64,000 nt of DNA from Ursus arctos (Eukaryota > Chordata > Mammalia > Carnivora > Ursidae): contig NW_026622997.1 in assembly GCF_023065955.2 (NCBI RefSeq), positions 6,682,001-6,746,000 of the forward strand, given 5' to 3'. This document shows, one piece after another, positions 1 through 12,009 of the stretch. A model generated the notes under the pieces. The model was not told the origin of the DNA, made no database searches, and saw only the letters and a program-made list of their open reading frames with translations. The stretch's first letter is position 1, and each line of letters starts with the position of its first letter. The translations under genes were made by a program, and so were the position numbers.

Positions 1-2100
1 AAATCTCACTAGCAATGAAAAGCAAGAGTCTTTAACATATTCTGCTTTTCTGCCAATTTTTTTTCCCAGTACACAATGGTTTATTTACCCCACAACTGGT
101 GAAATTAAAAGTAATGTCGAACACAACAAAAGTAATGTCGACAACAAGATGCAAGTATTCCAGTTCCCTAAAAATGAAACAGAAAGTTTGCAAGGAAGAA
201 TACAAAAACCCTTAAGAGGAAGTTCTAAGATCCTGACATGAATTAAAATACAATACCATATAAACCGATTGCAGAAAAGCCAAGAGACACAGCGTATTTC
301 AACAAGGAACTGAGAAACAGATGGATAATTTTTATTAAGTTATACCTTGCTGCATCATCTCATCATTAAATGCTCAATTACCTGTAATGGTTTGCATTTA
401 TCCCAGTTATTAAGAAAAATAAAGCCACCACATTTGCTGTCTCTTCAAAGGTGAGGAGTCCACAACCAGGTATCTGATGCGGTTTTCGATTCTGTTTTTT
501 CCCTCCCTAACACTAATTATCTTGCCATCGTGGAACTGCCCTCAAAGACAAAATGCCCTTTCACAGAAGTGCAGGCTCCAGCTGATGGGTTACTCACTAT
601 GAAACTGAAGGGCTGTACCCTGGTTGCGGTCAGGAAAGAGCAGTCCCAGAACTCGGTGCCAGGACAGGCTAGTAAAGGCCACGCTCGCACCGCGAGAAAC
701 CAGACCAGCCTTTCAAGTCAAGTGTTGGCTTGTAGACATATAAGTTAATCAGCTATGAAATAACCACCACAATGTTCTTATTGATCACGAAGGGCTTATG
801 ACGCAACTCTTGGCCAGGAGAGGATCTGTGCTTCATTCTTTCAGTCTCCAACTTTCAGAGAAAGAGGGAGCACTTTGGGAGCGGTGTTTACAAAAGACAG
901 ATGCTAACTTCACGATCTGAGCCTTCCTAGGAAGATGTGCAATGCACCGGGTCTTCGAAATGGAACATACTAAAGCCCTTACATTCATATTCCTATTACA
1001 GTTTTTCAAAGAACATGATAGTGTTCCCATTTTGTTGCACTTACGAAGAGTCAAATGGTATTTAGAACACCTCAAACTGATAACATTTCAAAACAAATTT
1101 TTAAATGTGTTCCTGGAAGTCTTTTTTCTTCACTGTGAGACACTAGGTAATACTGGTAATTTTGTTTTAAAGGCAATGTTATTGATTTAAAGAACGGCTA
1201 TTGAACACGAATTTAAGCAGCTGGTAATTTTGAAGGGCTAAGATGTGTGCAGGCAGAATGTTCTGCAGTATACTTTGCTCTTGAAAATGAGCAAATCTTC
1301 AGTTCCCATTCCTACTAAATTCTTTCTAAAATCATAGAGGGAAAAACTAAAGTGGATGAGGGTGATTTGTGCCATCAGAGCTTTAGGACATATTCTAAGA
1401 CGTTGCTATCTGTGGGCCATTGGATCACCCACAGACGTGACAATAAAATAAAGAATCCTTTCCCATTAGGCCAGCTCCATCATTCAGGGGGTGTCTTCTG
1501 GAATAAATCCTCTTGAACAAAATTAAAAAAGAACAAACTCAGTACAAAGTCTAGTGAGAAGACTGTAATAAGTGGGCTGAAGAATCAGTGAATTAAGTCT
1601 TTAAGAGAGACATTCAGTAAAGCAATTCTCCAAGGGCATGGAGATAAATTCCCAGTGTCTCCCCACAAGTAAACCAGCTGCCAAGTGATAAATCCTTTAG
1701 TCCCAGTGCACTATCCTCACTATCTGGTTAGGCCTCCAGAAGCATGTGTCCACAGACATTAAAGAGCTTGGTCAGTGAGAGAATGAACATGCTTGGCTGT
1801 AATGACAGTTACACAATTGTTCCTGCCTTTTTTTTTTCTTTCAAGTAGATTGCCTATGTGTGACTGAGTCCAGAACAAACAGGGATGGAAAAAAAAAAAT
1901 CAAGCATTGTATTTCTAACAGTGAAATGGACTGCAGGTTTACCCTAGAGGGAACATCCCAGCCATCCTTCTGGCATGATGACCTACAAAGCAATGAGAAC
2001 CAGTTTGCCAGTTTGCATGACTCACTTCTGTCTCCAGCTCAATATCAGACTGGTTTAAAACTTTGCTAGGACCACTGAGAAAAAAGGACAAGTATTGGAT
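1..2100. other. Unique non-coding DNA, no gene recognised
   Basis: I recognise no repeat family or exon here apart from a short tandem duplication (107-148) and small T and A runs near 1819 and 1886. The part around 340-480 is A/T-rich with several TAAT and TTAAT cores and could be regulatory. Open frames are all under about 85 codons on either strand and show no domain. It is either intergenic or intronic. Confidence 0.6.
107..148 (+). repeat. Imperfect 21-bp tandem duplication
   Basis: The 14-mer AAAAGTAATGTCGA occurs at 107-120 and again at 128-141. Each copy is followed by a similar CAAC-containing tail, giving a period of 21 bp over two units. It looks like a small local slippage duplication rather than a satellite. 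Confidence 0.8.
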
Positions 2101-2168
2101 ATTTGCTGGTAATGGTGAACAGTGCCCCCCGCCTGGGGGGCATAGACGTCCTGCCCGCTTGGAGGAAA

Positions 2169-2184
2169 CAGCGCCACCTGCTGA
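2169..2184 (-). promoter_or_regulatory. CTCF-like binding site
   Basis: The plus strand reads CAGCGCCACCTGCTGA. Its reverse complement, TCAGCAGGTGGCGCTG, matches the core of the known CTCF consensus (CCASYAGRKGGCRSY), including an exact AGGTGGCGCT core; one of the two leading C positions differs. The surrounding 150 bp is GC-richer than its neighbours and contains CpGs. In mammals such sites can anchor chromatin loops, and the motif points along the minus strand. Occupancy cannot be judged from sequence. Confidence 0.55.
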
Positions 2185-2364
2185 AATTCCAATCTACTTT
2201 AGCTGAGACATCCGCTCTTCCCCAGCACCCCACCTGCCAGTTTGGAGGGTCTGTAGGAGAGCAGAATGTGGCATCACAGAACTGCCTGCTTCTTATCTGA
2301 TTTAGCTCCTCACAGTGCTACTAGAGGTGGAGGTTAAGACTGAAGGAGTGAAGGAAAAAAAAGG

Positions 2365-2392
2365 TGTTTTTTTTTTTTTTTTTTTTTTTTTT
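2365..2392. repeat. Poly(T) tract
   Basis: An uninterrupted T run of about 28 bases follows an A-rich stretch. It could be the tail of a minus-strand retroelement, but the sequence to its right does not match a family I recognise and I see no target duplication. Confidence 0.7.
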
Positions 2393-2679
2393 AGATGATC
2401 TTATTCGCAGCAGTAAACAGTGCTTAAATCTTAGGAACTTTTTCTCTGAGCACTTGTGTACTTTCATATAAGACAGGAGACAATTATTGAAAGCTGGGCC
2501 TGTGGTGTGAGACTGAATACAAAAACGCACACTCAAAATGAAGCTCTGTAGCTGGATGTGAGAGCTGAGAGAATCGCAGGGGCAAGGGATGAAGGCCTTG
2601 TGTTTATTCGTCTTTGCAAAGGAAGTGTTTTTACAGGAAAATAGGCAGTCATAAAGGACAGTCTTAATGTTATGTAGTG

Positions 2680-2855
2680 AAAAGAACTCGGACAGAAGTC
2701 CTAAGACTCTGGGCTTGTCACTTTAGGTAAGCCACTTATTTCACTCTCGATTTTCTTGCCCAGGTTACAGGGTTTTAGGTATCCCAATAGATAGTCTGTT
2801 GAAAGCACTTTGTGATCTACTCCATGTTATTGCTATTGCAAACGATAATATTATT
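2680..2855 (+). repeat. MIR SINE, diverged
   Basis: The order of landmarks matches the MIR consensus in sense orientation. There is a 'ctctgggct' segment, then a degenerate version of the 'gtgaccttgggcaagtcactta' core (gtcactttaggtaagccactta), then 'aagcactttgtga' and an AT-rich end with 'ttattgctatt'. It is old and heavily mutated. MIRs are ancient tRNA-derived SINEs shared by all mammals. Confidence 0.7.
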
Positions 2856-2859
2856 GGAG

Positions 2860-3810
2860 AAAATTCCTGGGTTAATGCCTACAAGATCAGTGTTCCATAA
2901 CGATCACTGAGATATGATGTGATAATTCCATAGACTGTTATTATACTTGAAACACAGCATTTTTCAGTGCACTAATTTTTTTTTAAAAAATGTGTTTTAG
3001 AACGGAATCTGGGGTTTCAACATTTCCATTCTTAAGAATTTCTGATTCCTTGCCCAAAATAGGTCAGTTATATTCAAGTTTTGAAAGAGCACAAAAATCC
3101 TGGTCACTTAGATATTTGTCTTATATGTGGGTTTCTGCTATTTCAGGAAAGTAGATTTGTGTTACACAGGTAGATGTTTCAGAGGGGCTTTAAGTCTTTA
3201 TTTTTTTCTGAATAATTAGCTTCATTAATTGTTGTTAGATAGTGTTCCTTTGTTTAAGTGTTCCTAAATAGTAAAAAGTTGTTGAAGTTTGTTTCCAATA
3301 TGATTCTCGATGAAGAAGAAAACCCATTAGTAGAGCCTAAACTGAGGAGTGATCAGAAGATTTAAAAAATGAAATCTTTAAAGAAACAAAATAAGACCTT
3401 TCAAAAGAGATCAGTTAACTGGAGATTGTGCTTTCTGGAACTGGATCCTAGCTTAAGCATAATAATAGGTCTAACGCCATCTTTTATTCAACATCATTTC
3501 CCTAATTATCTTGGTCTAAGTGTTTCCAAACTTTACTGTTTATTTTGGCATCAGGAGCTTCTACCTCCACTGGCTCTCTTCCTAGAGCGGGGGATGGTGT
3601 CAACATGAAGGTTAGGTGGGAACACAACCCATTAATAGGTAGCAAGAAGGTTGTGATCTGAAAAATTCCTCCAAACGGATAAGAGGGCACTAGAGAAGAG
3701 TGAATTAAAAGACGGATGAAGTTAGGGCCTCCATGAAAAGCTTCCTTTGCCCCTAGTTTCAATGAAAATCATCAGAAGAGCTTCCTAACATTTCTCAGAA
3801 GGAACGTCGT
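2860..3810. other. Unique AT-rich non-coding DNA
   Basis: No gene or clear repeat is visible. A TTTCCAAACTTTACTG segment near 3521 faintly resembles a hAT terminal sequence but cannot be extended. Open frames are under 90 codons with no domain. Confidence 0.5.
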
Positions 3811-3814
3811 GTCA

Positions 3815-3945
3815 TCGTCTTATTTTACAGATGGAGAAACTGAGACATGCTGGGGGAATGACCTGCAAACGGGTCACGCGGCGGCAGAATGAGGAACAGA
3901 AGGCAGATTTCCTGATGCCCGTGCCAGTTTTCCACCCAATCCACC
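3815..3945 (-). repeat. MIR SINE, antisense
   Basis: The run 'attttacagatggagaaactgag' (about 3823-3845) is the reverse complement of the hallmark MIR 3'-core segment. It is followed by a recognisable 'gacctgcaaacgggtcac' equivalent and a 'ggcagaatgagg' equivalent. The order fits a minus-strand copy. Confidence 0.85.
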
Positions 3946-4379
3946 CCGTCTAAATGAAACGCAGAAGCTTAGTTTTGATAAGCAGCCCCATGAAAACACG
4001 TCCTGTGCCAGATGCTCTCCAGTGCCCAAGACACTCCCCGATGGTGGGTTGGGGCTCGAGGCCCTTTAACTCTTTCGGCTCATCCTGGCTTAGGAAATGG
4101 CAAGACAGTGACGGGGCTTGGCCTAGGCATTTCCAAGACCCACACAGGACCCTCCTTCCTTCCCCACTTTTCAGCCTTAACACCAAGGGATTTTGAAGCC
4201 TTCAGCCTGGTTTCTTTGAACATCCCTAAATCCCCTTATTAACAACTCTACTTCAGATAACAAGGGCAAGTGTCCTCAGACTGGCCCCACAGACTGACTG
4301 ACTGCACTTTCAGAAAACTAGAGAGGTAAAAATGGGAGGGGGATTATTGGAATGATTCTTATCTTTACAAAGACTCTCT

Positions 4380-4545
4380 GCACGGTCTGTTGTACACGAT
4401 ACTCCCTCAGTGCCTCGACATGTTTGAGTCTATGATAAATTATTATTATGATTTTTTTTGACAGAGAAAGTAAGGAAATTAGGAAACCTATGCTAATGTG
4501 TGTTGAATCACTGGAAACCGAACAGTGGCAAAGATCACAGAGCCG
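4380..4545 (-). repeat. Possible MIR remnant, antisense
   Basis: An 'attattattatga...gacagagaaagtaaggaaatta' pattern followed by 'aaagatcacagagc' is in the order expected for an antisense MIR. Similarity is low, so this is a tentative call. Confidence 0.35.
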
Positions 4546-4564
4546 TGGCGAGTTGACAGGTTCA

Positions 4565-4680
4565 TTTGGGTTTTAGAGATATGAAAACTGGGGTCCAACG
4601 AGGTACTGCAGATGGCTAGAGACAGGCCTAGCCCTGGAGCCCACACCTTCCATCTTCCAGGCCAACCCTCTTTTCAGATC
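4565..4680 (-). repeat. MIR SINE, antisense
   Basis: A segment reading 'gagatatgaaaactggggtcc', then 'gatggctagagacaggcctagccctggagccca' in pieces, matches the antisense MIR order: the 'gatgaggaaactgaggc' equivalent, then 'ctagtaagtggcagagcc', then 'gaacccag'. Confidence 0.6.
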
Positions 4681-4689
4681 CCCATGTAG

Positions 4690-7600
4690 GAGATAAAAGC
4701 ATTTGAGAATCATATTGTGAGCCAGTGAGGAAACGAGTATATTTGTATATCAGCATTTATCCAAAAATTAGGAATAACTTTCAAGTGAACAAAATATTTT
4801 ACTTTGAAAAATCATTTCTCTTTTTTGACAAGGCACTGGAAAAGGGGTCCCTAACTCTAATGCCTTCAAGGCCCCCTAGCTGGGTTCATCCCCCTTGTTC
4901 TGGAGAGTACTGCCTTTCTTCTAGAAGGGACAATAACTTCACTCCAGCAGACAGTTACCATAAAGGGATGTAGAACCAGTCTTGCCAGATCTTCTGGTTA
5001 CATAAATGAAGTTGCAAATCTGAAATGCTAAAAACTGAGAGTTATGTTTAAAAAAAAAACACCCCAAAACAAACAAACAAAAAAAACCTCTCAAATTCTG
5101 TTAGCTTAAAAAATTTAATACATTACCTAGACTAAATAAGGCATACCAATGAAGCCAGATCTGAGGTCTGCCTGTTTAGTAATCTGGCCTAAAGGAGTAC
5201 CCCAATAAGGTTTTTTCTTTTTTATTTTCCTTAGGGAATTCCGACTTGAGTGTAAAATTGAGCAAGCATCTCCAAACTTTCTTCTAACACCATTACTGCA
5301 GGGCACACTGAACTTTATTCAACTTATTAGAAAATAAAACTATACCAGAAAATAAACTATAAGATGTAGCTCCTTAGTTTGTTTATAATATACACAGCAC
5401 ACTTAAGAATACTCTTGTTTTTCTACTTTTCTGAAATTCTTCATATAGAAAATATAAACCACAAAGAGAATATAATTTTAAAACCGGAAACATATTTTCC
5501 AATCCCTCTTCACCCCAAATTTCATTAAATGCACAAGAGAAAACATCCTTTGTCAAATAGTTAATATAATTACAAAATAATCAGTTGCAGAGGTCCTATA
5601 TAAAAACAACAACAACAACCCTTAAACTGCATTCATAAAAAAATCAGGAAACTCAGTACTTGCGAAATAAAAATACCAGCTTATCTAAAGTAAATTTGGG
5701 GTTAAGAAAAAAGGAAAAAAAAAAAAAAAAAGAGCCAAGCAAAATTCAGCACTAGTTCCATCCTCTGCTCTGTCCACCTTTTTGAATGTACTTCAGATAA
5801 CAACAAATGATAAAGACAGAAAGTGCTATTGCTAGACCTCCCCTGAATTCTTCTCGGAGCTGCCACCTCTCCCAGTCCCCAGACTGACCTCTGAGTCAAG
5901 CCAGATGGGACTGAGAGAGACGTCAAGCAAGTGCTGAAAAGGTGACTTGAGTATCTGGCAGCTGAGTCTGGAGCGAGTTTCTCTGCAAATTCTCTGGGGG
6001 TTGCTGCTTTCCAATTTCTCAGGAATGTTTAATTCTCCTCATCCCTTCACCGAATCTCTCTCTGGAGAGGTCAGGGAAGCCTGTGACATCCCCGGAGGGC
6101 ACTGCCTGACTAAATTAGCATGAGATAACTTTGGACTCTCTTCCAAACATGAAAATACAAGGGAGAGAATTTCATTAAAAGCAGAAGACTAGGTGATCCA
6201 AGTTAATCCCAGCTCTAAGCTGCCGTAGAAATGCTCAGTGTTTATGTTTCACTCCCCTCTCTGTGACAGAGCTCACCAACTATAATGCCAGTGATGCTAA
6301 GTGTCCAACTTGACCTCAGCTGACCAAATCTTAGCTTCATAATGAAGGGAAAATGTGGGTTTGCTGGTGTTAAAATGAGTATTTACCCTGTTTATGGGTT
6401 ACTATATGAAGCAGTAAGATCCCAAGGTCAAAAATAAATATTTCAATACTTCAGTCTTTAAATATCTTTTAAATTAGGAAACAGGAAACTTTAATAGGTA
6501 ACATGAGTCATTAACCATATGTAGGTGTGTAAACATGGGAATATCTAATGTCAGTTCAGTAAGGCATATAATGTCATAGGGACATGCTTTCTATTATATC
6601 TACAAATATTTGAGAGAACACATTGTAAATATTTAGAATGACAGTATAATTAATAAGATCTGTTCAAAAAGTGCAAGGATAACCATTTTAACACTTGCTT
6701 CTTAAAAATTTAATTAGGAGAGTAGCTCTAAAAAGAGGCATCAGTGCAGCCTGTCTATGAAATAGGACCAACACACTATTAAAGAATTCAGACTTGGATG
6801 CATATCTTAGAGCTCTTCTGCTTCAACCAAGAAGTACTATGTTTACTAATTCTTTGATGAATAAATGTTTCTTGTTAGCTACTACACCATCAGGTTACTG
6901 TTTTGCTTTGATTTAAAAAATCTTTCATGTCTTCTGAATATTCGTAATTTATTCATCTATTGACATTTTGCAGACTAAAAGTGATGCTGTATGCTTTTAA
7001 ACATTTTGTGCACCCACTTTTAGGCATCTTTAACTTTGGATTCCCTTTAATAGTCCTTGACCATTGTAAGAGATAAAAGGTATAGAATAGTATGGCCCTG
7101 GATGAGGGATAATGGCTTACTTTGCCTGATTATACTACTTTCTACTACAGACAGCAAAGTACTCAGTAACAAAAATTATTTGCTAGTATACTGTACTTCG
7201 CATTAGGTTATCTACTGCTGTAATTTGTTCCTAGAAAAGTCCTTTTTTTTGACCTAGTGATTCTGTGTAATATGCCCCCAATTGTTTCACTAAAGCCTCA
7301 CAACAATGACTGATGCTAACTGAATACATAGCATACGATGGCCAATGCATCTTGTATTTATGGAGATTAAGAGGAAATAGACTCTACCCTTAAGAACACC
7401 CACAGTACAGAAAGTATGCAATGTCTTATGAGGAAATAATGTTCTTGACTGTCAAAAGTTGGGTTAGGAAACTCAAAGCTGGGGGTAATTTTTTTTTCTT
7501 TTTCTTTTTTAGCTTGTGTTTAGTCACTTTTCAGCTGAAGTCGCAAGCTATTTTCAGACCAAAGCAATGCACATACGAATACAGGAAATAGGGATGGAAT

Positions 7601-8125
7601 TGACTGGCATACTCCCTGCCCTTTTTTAAATCCACTATGGGCATTTTCAAGATGGCTGGTGTGACTCAATGAAACCCATGGCCATAGAACCGTGCTGTTA
7701 ATTAGGCAATAGGAAGACTGGAAGCCCAAGCTTCAATCTTACTTATTTTAAGCTGTAACAAACCAAAATCAATTAACTCAGACATAAAACGTTGACAGCC
7801 TTTAAGTCACACAGAGGTTAAATCTAACTTTCTGGTGATTTCAATCTTTTGTTACAAATGATAAATAAAATCTTAAGATATTTTGTGGCTATTTGTTTAA
7901 TTTTGTAAAGCAGTAATTATTAACATGATTCATTATTTGGGTCATGGAATCCTTTGAGAATTGAAAAATAATATGGATTCTTTCTTCCCTGAAAACATGC
8001 GTGTGTGTGAGCCTATATATGAATACATTTTTGCCCAAGCTTTTAGGAGATTCACAGATTTTCCCTAAAGACCATCTCTGGACCCTACGCTAAAAAACAC
8101 TACAATTTCCACTGATCGTTTGCTC
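4690..8125. other. Unique non-coding DNA with simple A/T tracts
   Basis: About 3.4 kb with no exon and no resolvable transposon. It holds an A/C-rich low-complexity patch (5049-5088), an (AAC)n patch (5606-5620), an A run (about 5715-5731) and T runs near 7240 and 7490-7512. The 6640-7090 and 7520-7910 parts have dense A/T-rich homeodomain-like cores and no repeats, so they are possible conserved non-coding DNA. A weak 'gggtcatggaatcctttgagaattg' segment near 7940-8090 resembles an old MER-type DNA repeat that I cannot name. Confidence 0.5.
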
Positions 8126-8129
8126 ATTC

Positions 8130-8270
8130 ACGCTTCTACCTATTACACATTTACTGAAGGTCAGGTTTAAGGCACTGCACTGAAAGCTGTGTGGGACACA
8201 AAGAAATTTAGCACGCAGTCCTTGCAGTGGAGAATAGGACCATGAACCAGGTATGGGATGAAACTGTAGA
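8130..8270 (-). repeat. L2 LINE 3'-end fragment, antisense
   Basis: The phrase order 'acacatttactgaagg...ggcactgcactgaaagctgtgtgggacacaaaga...cagtccttgcagtggag' in short pieces parallels the antisense L2 end ('tttattgagc...ggcactgtgctagg...gatacaaaga...cagtccctgcc'). It is old and diverged. Confidence 0.55.
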
Positions 8271-8279
8271 CGTTGTCAA

Positions 8280-9050
8280 TACAACTGCTCCAAAGCATTC
8301 CTCGGATGGCAGTTTCCTCATTTGTGATTTGGAGTCCTATGACAGTGACCCCCAGCACTGGGAGTGAGACAATAGGAGCGAACAGTGCTTTCTTTGTAAA
8401 CGGTAAACCACTGTGCAAATGTTAGTTCTTGGTTTTATGAAGTCAAACTTGCCTTCCTGTTCTGAGAGCCAACCACTGAGTAGTAAAGCAAAAACTTATA
8501 CCAGGAAAATAGAAGTGAGGAGGAGGAGAATTCATCAGAAGCATGCATAATGGTCTTCTTAACGAGGGCAGAAGATCATTTAACCAAAAGCATCCAGTCA
8601 ACCATTTTGAAAGGATTTTTAAAATGATGATTCTTTAAAAAAACAAAGTTGCCAACATAATAAATAAAGAAGCATCTGCTAGAGTGTGTATAGTAGCAAA
8701 GGACTTGGACTTACTTAATGCATTCTTCATTTGGTTCATAAGATACATAAATTAGATAAATTAAACTAAAATTAAATATAATAAGTAAAAGGTATATAAG
8801 AGATGGTAACTTCTGAAATTCACTTATTTCTCATACATTATATGCCAAAACACCTGATCTCCTCTGGCACTCACACACTGTATTCTTTTGGAGCTAAGAT
8901 ACCTAAGCTTGAAAATATGATTAACCTGGAGCATGTCAGCTGCGAGACAGTCAGACAAATCTTATTCACGCTCACCTGTACCCTGCTGAGGATGGCTTTG
9001 ATGGTGGCTACTTTTGTCTCCCCTTCCTCCTAACTCAGGATGCAGAGAGA
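8280..9050. other. Unique AT-rich DNA
   Basis: No gene or named repeat is recognised. The stretch 8700-8800 is almost pure A/T with runs of AAATTA. Short open frames have no domain. Confidence 0.5.
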
Positions 9051-9054
9051 AACC

Positions 9055-9280
9055 ATGAGGAAAGCCTGGGCATTGGACAGACCCTAGTTAGAACCCCAGC
9101 TCTGTTACTTAATGTCTAGGAGGCTGGGCAAGTCACTGCAACTGTAAAATTAAGGGTAACAATCCCTCTTGCGTAGGCTTTAAAAAAAATAAATTGGAAA
9201 ATGAGTGTAAAATACTTATAACAATGGCTGGAACATAGTAGTAGATCAATAAAATGGCCGCTACCATTAATTAGCATAGT
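9055..9280 (+). repeat. MIR SINE, near full length
   Basis: In sense order it shows 'gaaccccagctctgttactta', a 'gctgggcaagtcactgcaa' core, 'ctgtaaaattaagggtaacaa', then 'aaatacttataacaatggctggaacatagtag' in pieces, and 'atcaataaaatgg'. These match the full MIR consensus from the tRNA-related part to the LINE-like tail. Confidence 0.85.
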
Positions 9281-9314
9281 TATAATCCTACAGTTACACA
9301 GAACTATATGTTTT

Positions 9315-9465
9315 GTAAATACCCTCATAATAGGTCATTTGATCCTCATAACAAACCTGGAATTAAATAAGGAGGCATTACTGTTTCTCTTTTACCCATG
9401 AGAAAACCACGGGTGAGAGCTGTTAATTGATTTGCAAAGTCCCACAGTGGTAGAAGTACGAAGTG
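9315..9465 (-). repeat. MIR SINE, antisense
   Basis: The antisense landmarks are in order: 'tcatttgatcctcataacaa', 'ttaaataaggaggcattact', 'acccatgagaaaaccac' and 'tttgcaaagtcccacagtgg'. It lies about 35 bp from the sense MIR at 9055-9280, so the two form a close inverted pair from independent insertions. Confidence 0.8.
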
Positions 9466-9944
9466 GTCCAGTTGAAAACTGACAGTTTGATAACATCTGA
9501 TATGTCCAGCCAGGAGAACATCCTAGGTCAGCAGCATCTATTGGTACAGTGTGATATTTGAGCCCAGCTCTATTAATATTATAAATACTCAACAGAAGGA
9601 AAGAGAGAGGAGCTATCTGGGAAGTGTGAACAAATAATATGGAGAAAATCAGTCTCAAGAGAAACTGAAGAGTGTAGGAAAGGAAAGGGAGATCAGGCAA
9701 AGAGGTTTTTGCCGGCTTCCAAGAGCAATAGAAAGAACAGCCTTGCAAGCAGAAACCTGCCCTTATTGAGGTTTACATTTTGACGGACTAGAAGAATGAT
9801 ATTTATGAAAATAGCACAACTATGTGTTGAAGTACACACTGCCCTTTTGTAATCTCCAGAATCTCATGCTATTTTCAGTTACTGCTACAAGGAAAATAAA
9901 GCAGAAGGAGACAATGAATTGAAGACCAAAATCAAAATCCAATG

Positions 9945-9962
9945 CTCTCTCTCTCTCTCTCT
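9945..9962. repeat. (CT)n microsatellite
   Basis: Nine CT units run from 9945 to 9962 inside otherwise unique DNA. Confidence 0.9.
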
Positions 9963-10045
9963 TTTACATTCCTGAGGATGGGGCAAGGAAGGAAAATCCT
10001 AAGGGAAAAAGGAGACATGTTCTTTATAATTGTGAAGCACCTATA

Positions 10046-10366
10046 CGGTTCATCATTGAACAATGCAGGGGTTAGGGGTGGTGAGCAACCATGCAGGTAA
10101 AAATCTGCATGTAACTTTTGACTCCCCGAAAACTTAACTGTGAATAGCCTATTGTCCAGCAGAAACCATACTGATAACATAAGCAATGAACACATATTCT
10201 CTATGCTTTATACATTATACACTGCATTCCTATAATAAAGTAAGCTAAAGAAAATGTTAAGAAAAGCAGAAGGAATATACATTTACAGTATAGTACTGTA
10301 TCGAAAAAAGTCCGTGTGTAAGTTGGACCCATACAGTTCAACTCTGTGTTGCTCAAGGGTCAACTG
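10046..10366 (-). mobile_element. MER2, Tigger-derived non-autonomous DNA transposon
   Basis: This 321-bp element is in antisense orientation. It has a degenerate left terminal repeat (18 bp with five mismatches to CAGTTGACCCTTGAACAA) and a well-kept right end (GCTCAAGGGTCAACTG). It is bounded by the TA duplications expected for TcMar-Tigger elements at 10044-10045 and 10367-10368. Internal landmarks include 'aacttttgactcccc', 'aatagcctattg', 'cagtatagtactgta' and the region near the right end. It has no coding capacity and was moved by a Tigger transposase in trans. The same family occurs at 42796-43122. Confidence 0.92.
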
Positions 10367-10369
10367 TAC

Positions 10370-11790
10370 TTGTTTGCACTAAGCCATTTCACAAAAGGGT
10401 TCTGGGTGTCCCCGGGCCACAATAATTAGAGCTGTACAAATGAAAAACAAGGTTTGTCACTTGGACAGGGGTGTTGGCATCAGAGGAAAATCTAAGTGTC
10501 CATGGTATGACTGATTCACAGCATGGGCAACAGAAGAGAGCAACTCACTTTGAAAGAGGTCAGCTATCAGCTAAGAACTCAGGGGAAGCCGTTCCAACCG
10601 CTACTGGATGGACTGGCTCAGTTCTCAATTAGTAATGTCTAGCTAACCTATGCATTCTACATGGTCATTTCCTCTTAAGAGAATGTGGAGAAGAAACTCT
10701 ATTGAAGGAGTCATAGTTTATTCCAAGAACGAGTTAATCAAGACTTTAGTCTCCTTGGAAAGGATAGACAAGATTTTAACATAAAAGGGTGCAGCTTGTT
10801 TTTACAAAAAATATCAAATCCATTAACAGTTTATGAGTATCTTTGAGTTCAAATATTTATTACTGGGGTCAAAAGTTCAAACCACTATACATGATATATT
10901 TTTGAAAAATAGATTAGATTGAATCTTTGAATAGTAACTTAAACTCAAAGCACAGAAATGACTACAACTATTTAAAATCAACAATAGAATAACATATAAA
11001 AATTAAAGAAAGTTGTGAAAGAGGAAGGCCATGAGCATTGTTTTTTCTTGCAAAATTCCCAAAGAGCACAGAATACGCTGGTGAAAAGGCCTTATAAATA
11101 AATTAATTAAAAACATAAGAATTCTATTTCCCTCATCTCTCCTCTTAGCTACATTGTTAATATAAATATAGCTGCAGAATAAAGGACAGTATATTATCTG
11201 GTGTGGAGAGATATACTGTCTTCTTAATTCACTTGTGCCTCATCACTCCTGTGTCACAGGGTTTAGCCTCCCCCTCTTGTGGAAATAACATCCTTGTACA
11301 GCATCTATCATGTGGTCTTTCTGCATACACGGAGGATACACAGAGTAATGAGTTGATATGAGATATGGAGTAGATCCCACAAGTAAGAGAGGCAGGCTCT
11401 CAGATGAATTATGAGGGTTATTCCTTCACAGCTGCAGATAGTTTTCATATTTTCTAAAACAAAACATGATGCAATCTCTCACTAGGCTATTAAAGTGGAT
11501 TAGGGCCCATCAGCATCCCCAAATGATGACCGTGTGTAAATGTGCAGACACAGACAAACACAGGCATAAACACACACTCTGTCCTGTCTCACCAAAAATC
11601 GAGGAAAGATGTTTCAAGCTATGGCTCACATTGAAAACATATGTGTGCAAGTTATAGTTCAGAAAAGCATGGTAACTCATGTCAGGGTAGAAATTATTCG
11701 ACCCAGACTAAAAAAGGAATAGCTTCCAAAGTTTTCTTTTGTGCTTATAAACAAATTTTCATATTTAATTATTGCAGTAATCCTTACCAG
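10370..11790. other. Unique non-coding DNA
   Basis: No exon or clear repeat is recognised. An AT-rich segment around 10800-11190 contains TAAT-rich cores. A weak CTCF-like motif (CCCCTCTTGTGG, 11271-11282) is present but departs from the consensus. Open frames are under 65 codons. Confidence 0.5.
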
Positions 11791-11794
11791 CCAC

Positions 11795-11885
11795 TCTGAT
11801 TGAATCATAGATGTATATAACGTTAGAGTATCACAAGACCTCAGATGACCTTAGATTAAGAAAAGGGAACTGAGCTTTGTTGAGT
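11795..11885. repeat. Possible MIR3/THER1-type SINE remnant
   Basis: A 'gaatcatagatg...gttagagtatcac...agacctcagatgaccttag' pattern resembles the antisense lead-in of an old MIR3/THER1-like SINE (aatcatagaa...ttagag...gaccttagag). The copy is short and the family uncertain. Confidence 0.35.
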
Positions 11886-11994
11886 TGAAGGTGGAGCCAG
11901 GGCAGACTAAGGAGAAATTTCTTTTGGACCCAGGAAATAATTGCCCATTCCAGGGGCAAGGGCAGGGGAGGGTACTGGGAATTTCCAAGGTGAG

Positions 11995-12006
11995 GCCACC
12001 TGATGG
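11995..12006 (-). promoter_or_regulatory. Weak CTCF-like motif
   Basis: GCCACCTGATGG matches 11 of 12 positions of the reverse CTCF core (GCCMYCTRSTGG), with A at the S position. Flanking positions fit less well than at 2169-2184. It is a candidate only. Confidence 0.25.
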
Positions 12007-12009
12007 CCC

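Noticed and set aside
4868..4880. GGCCCCCTAGCTGG as a CTCF site
   Set aside because: Spacing between the two half-motifs is one base too long and two core positions fail.
9392..9748. 118-codon minus-strand frame
   Set aside because: Its end overlaps an antisense MIR, and the rest shows no domain.
11271..11282. CCCCTCTTGTGG as a CTCF site
   Set aside because: It has two mismatches at informative positions and no supporting flank.
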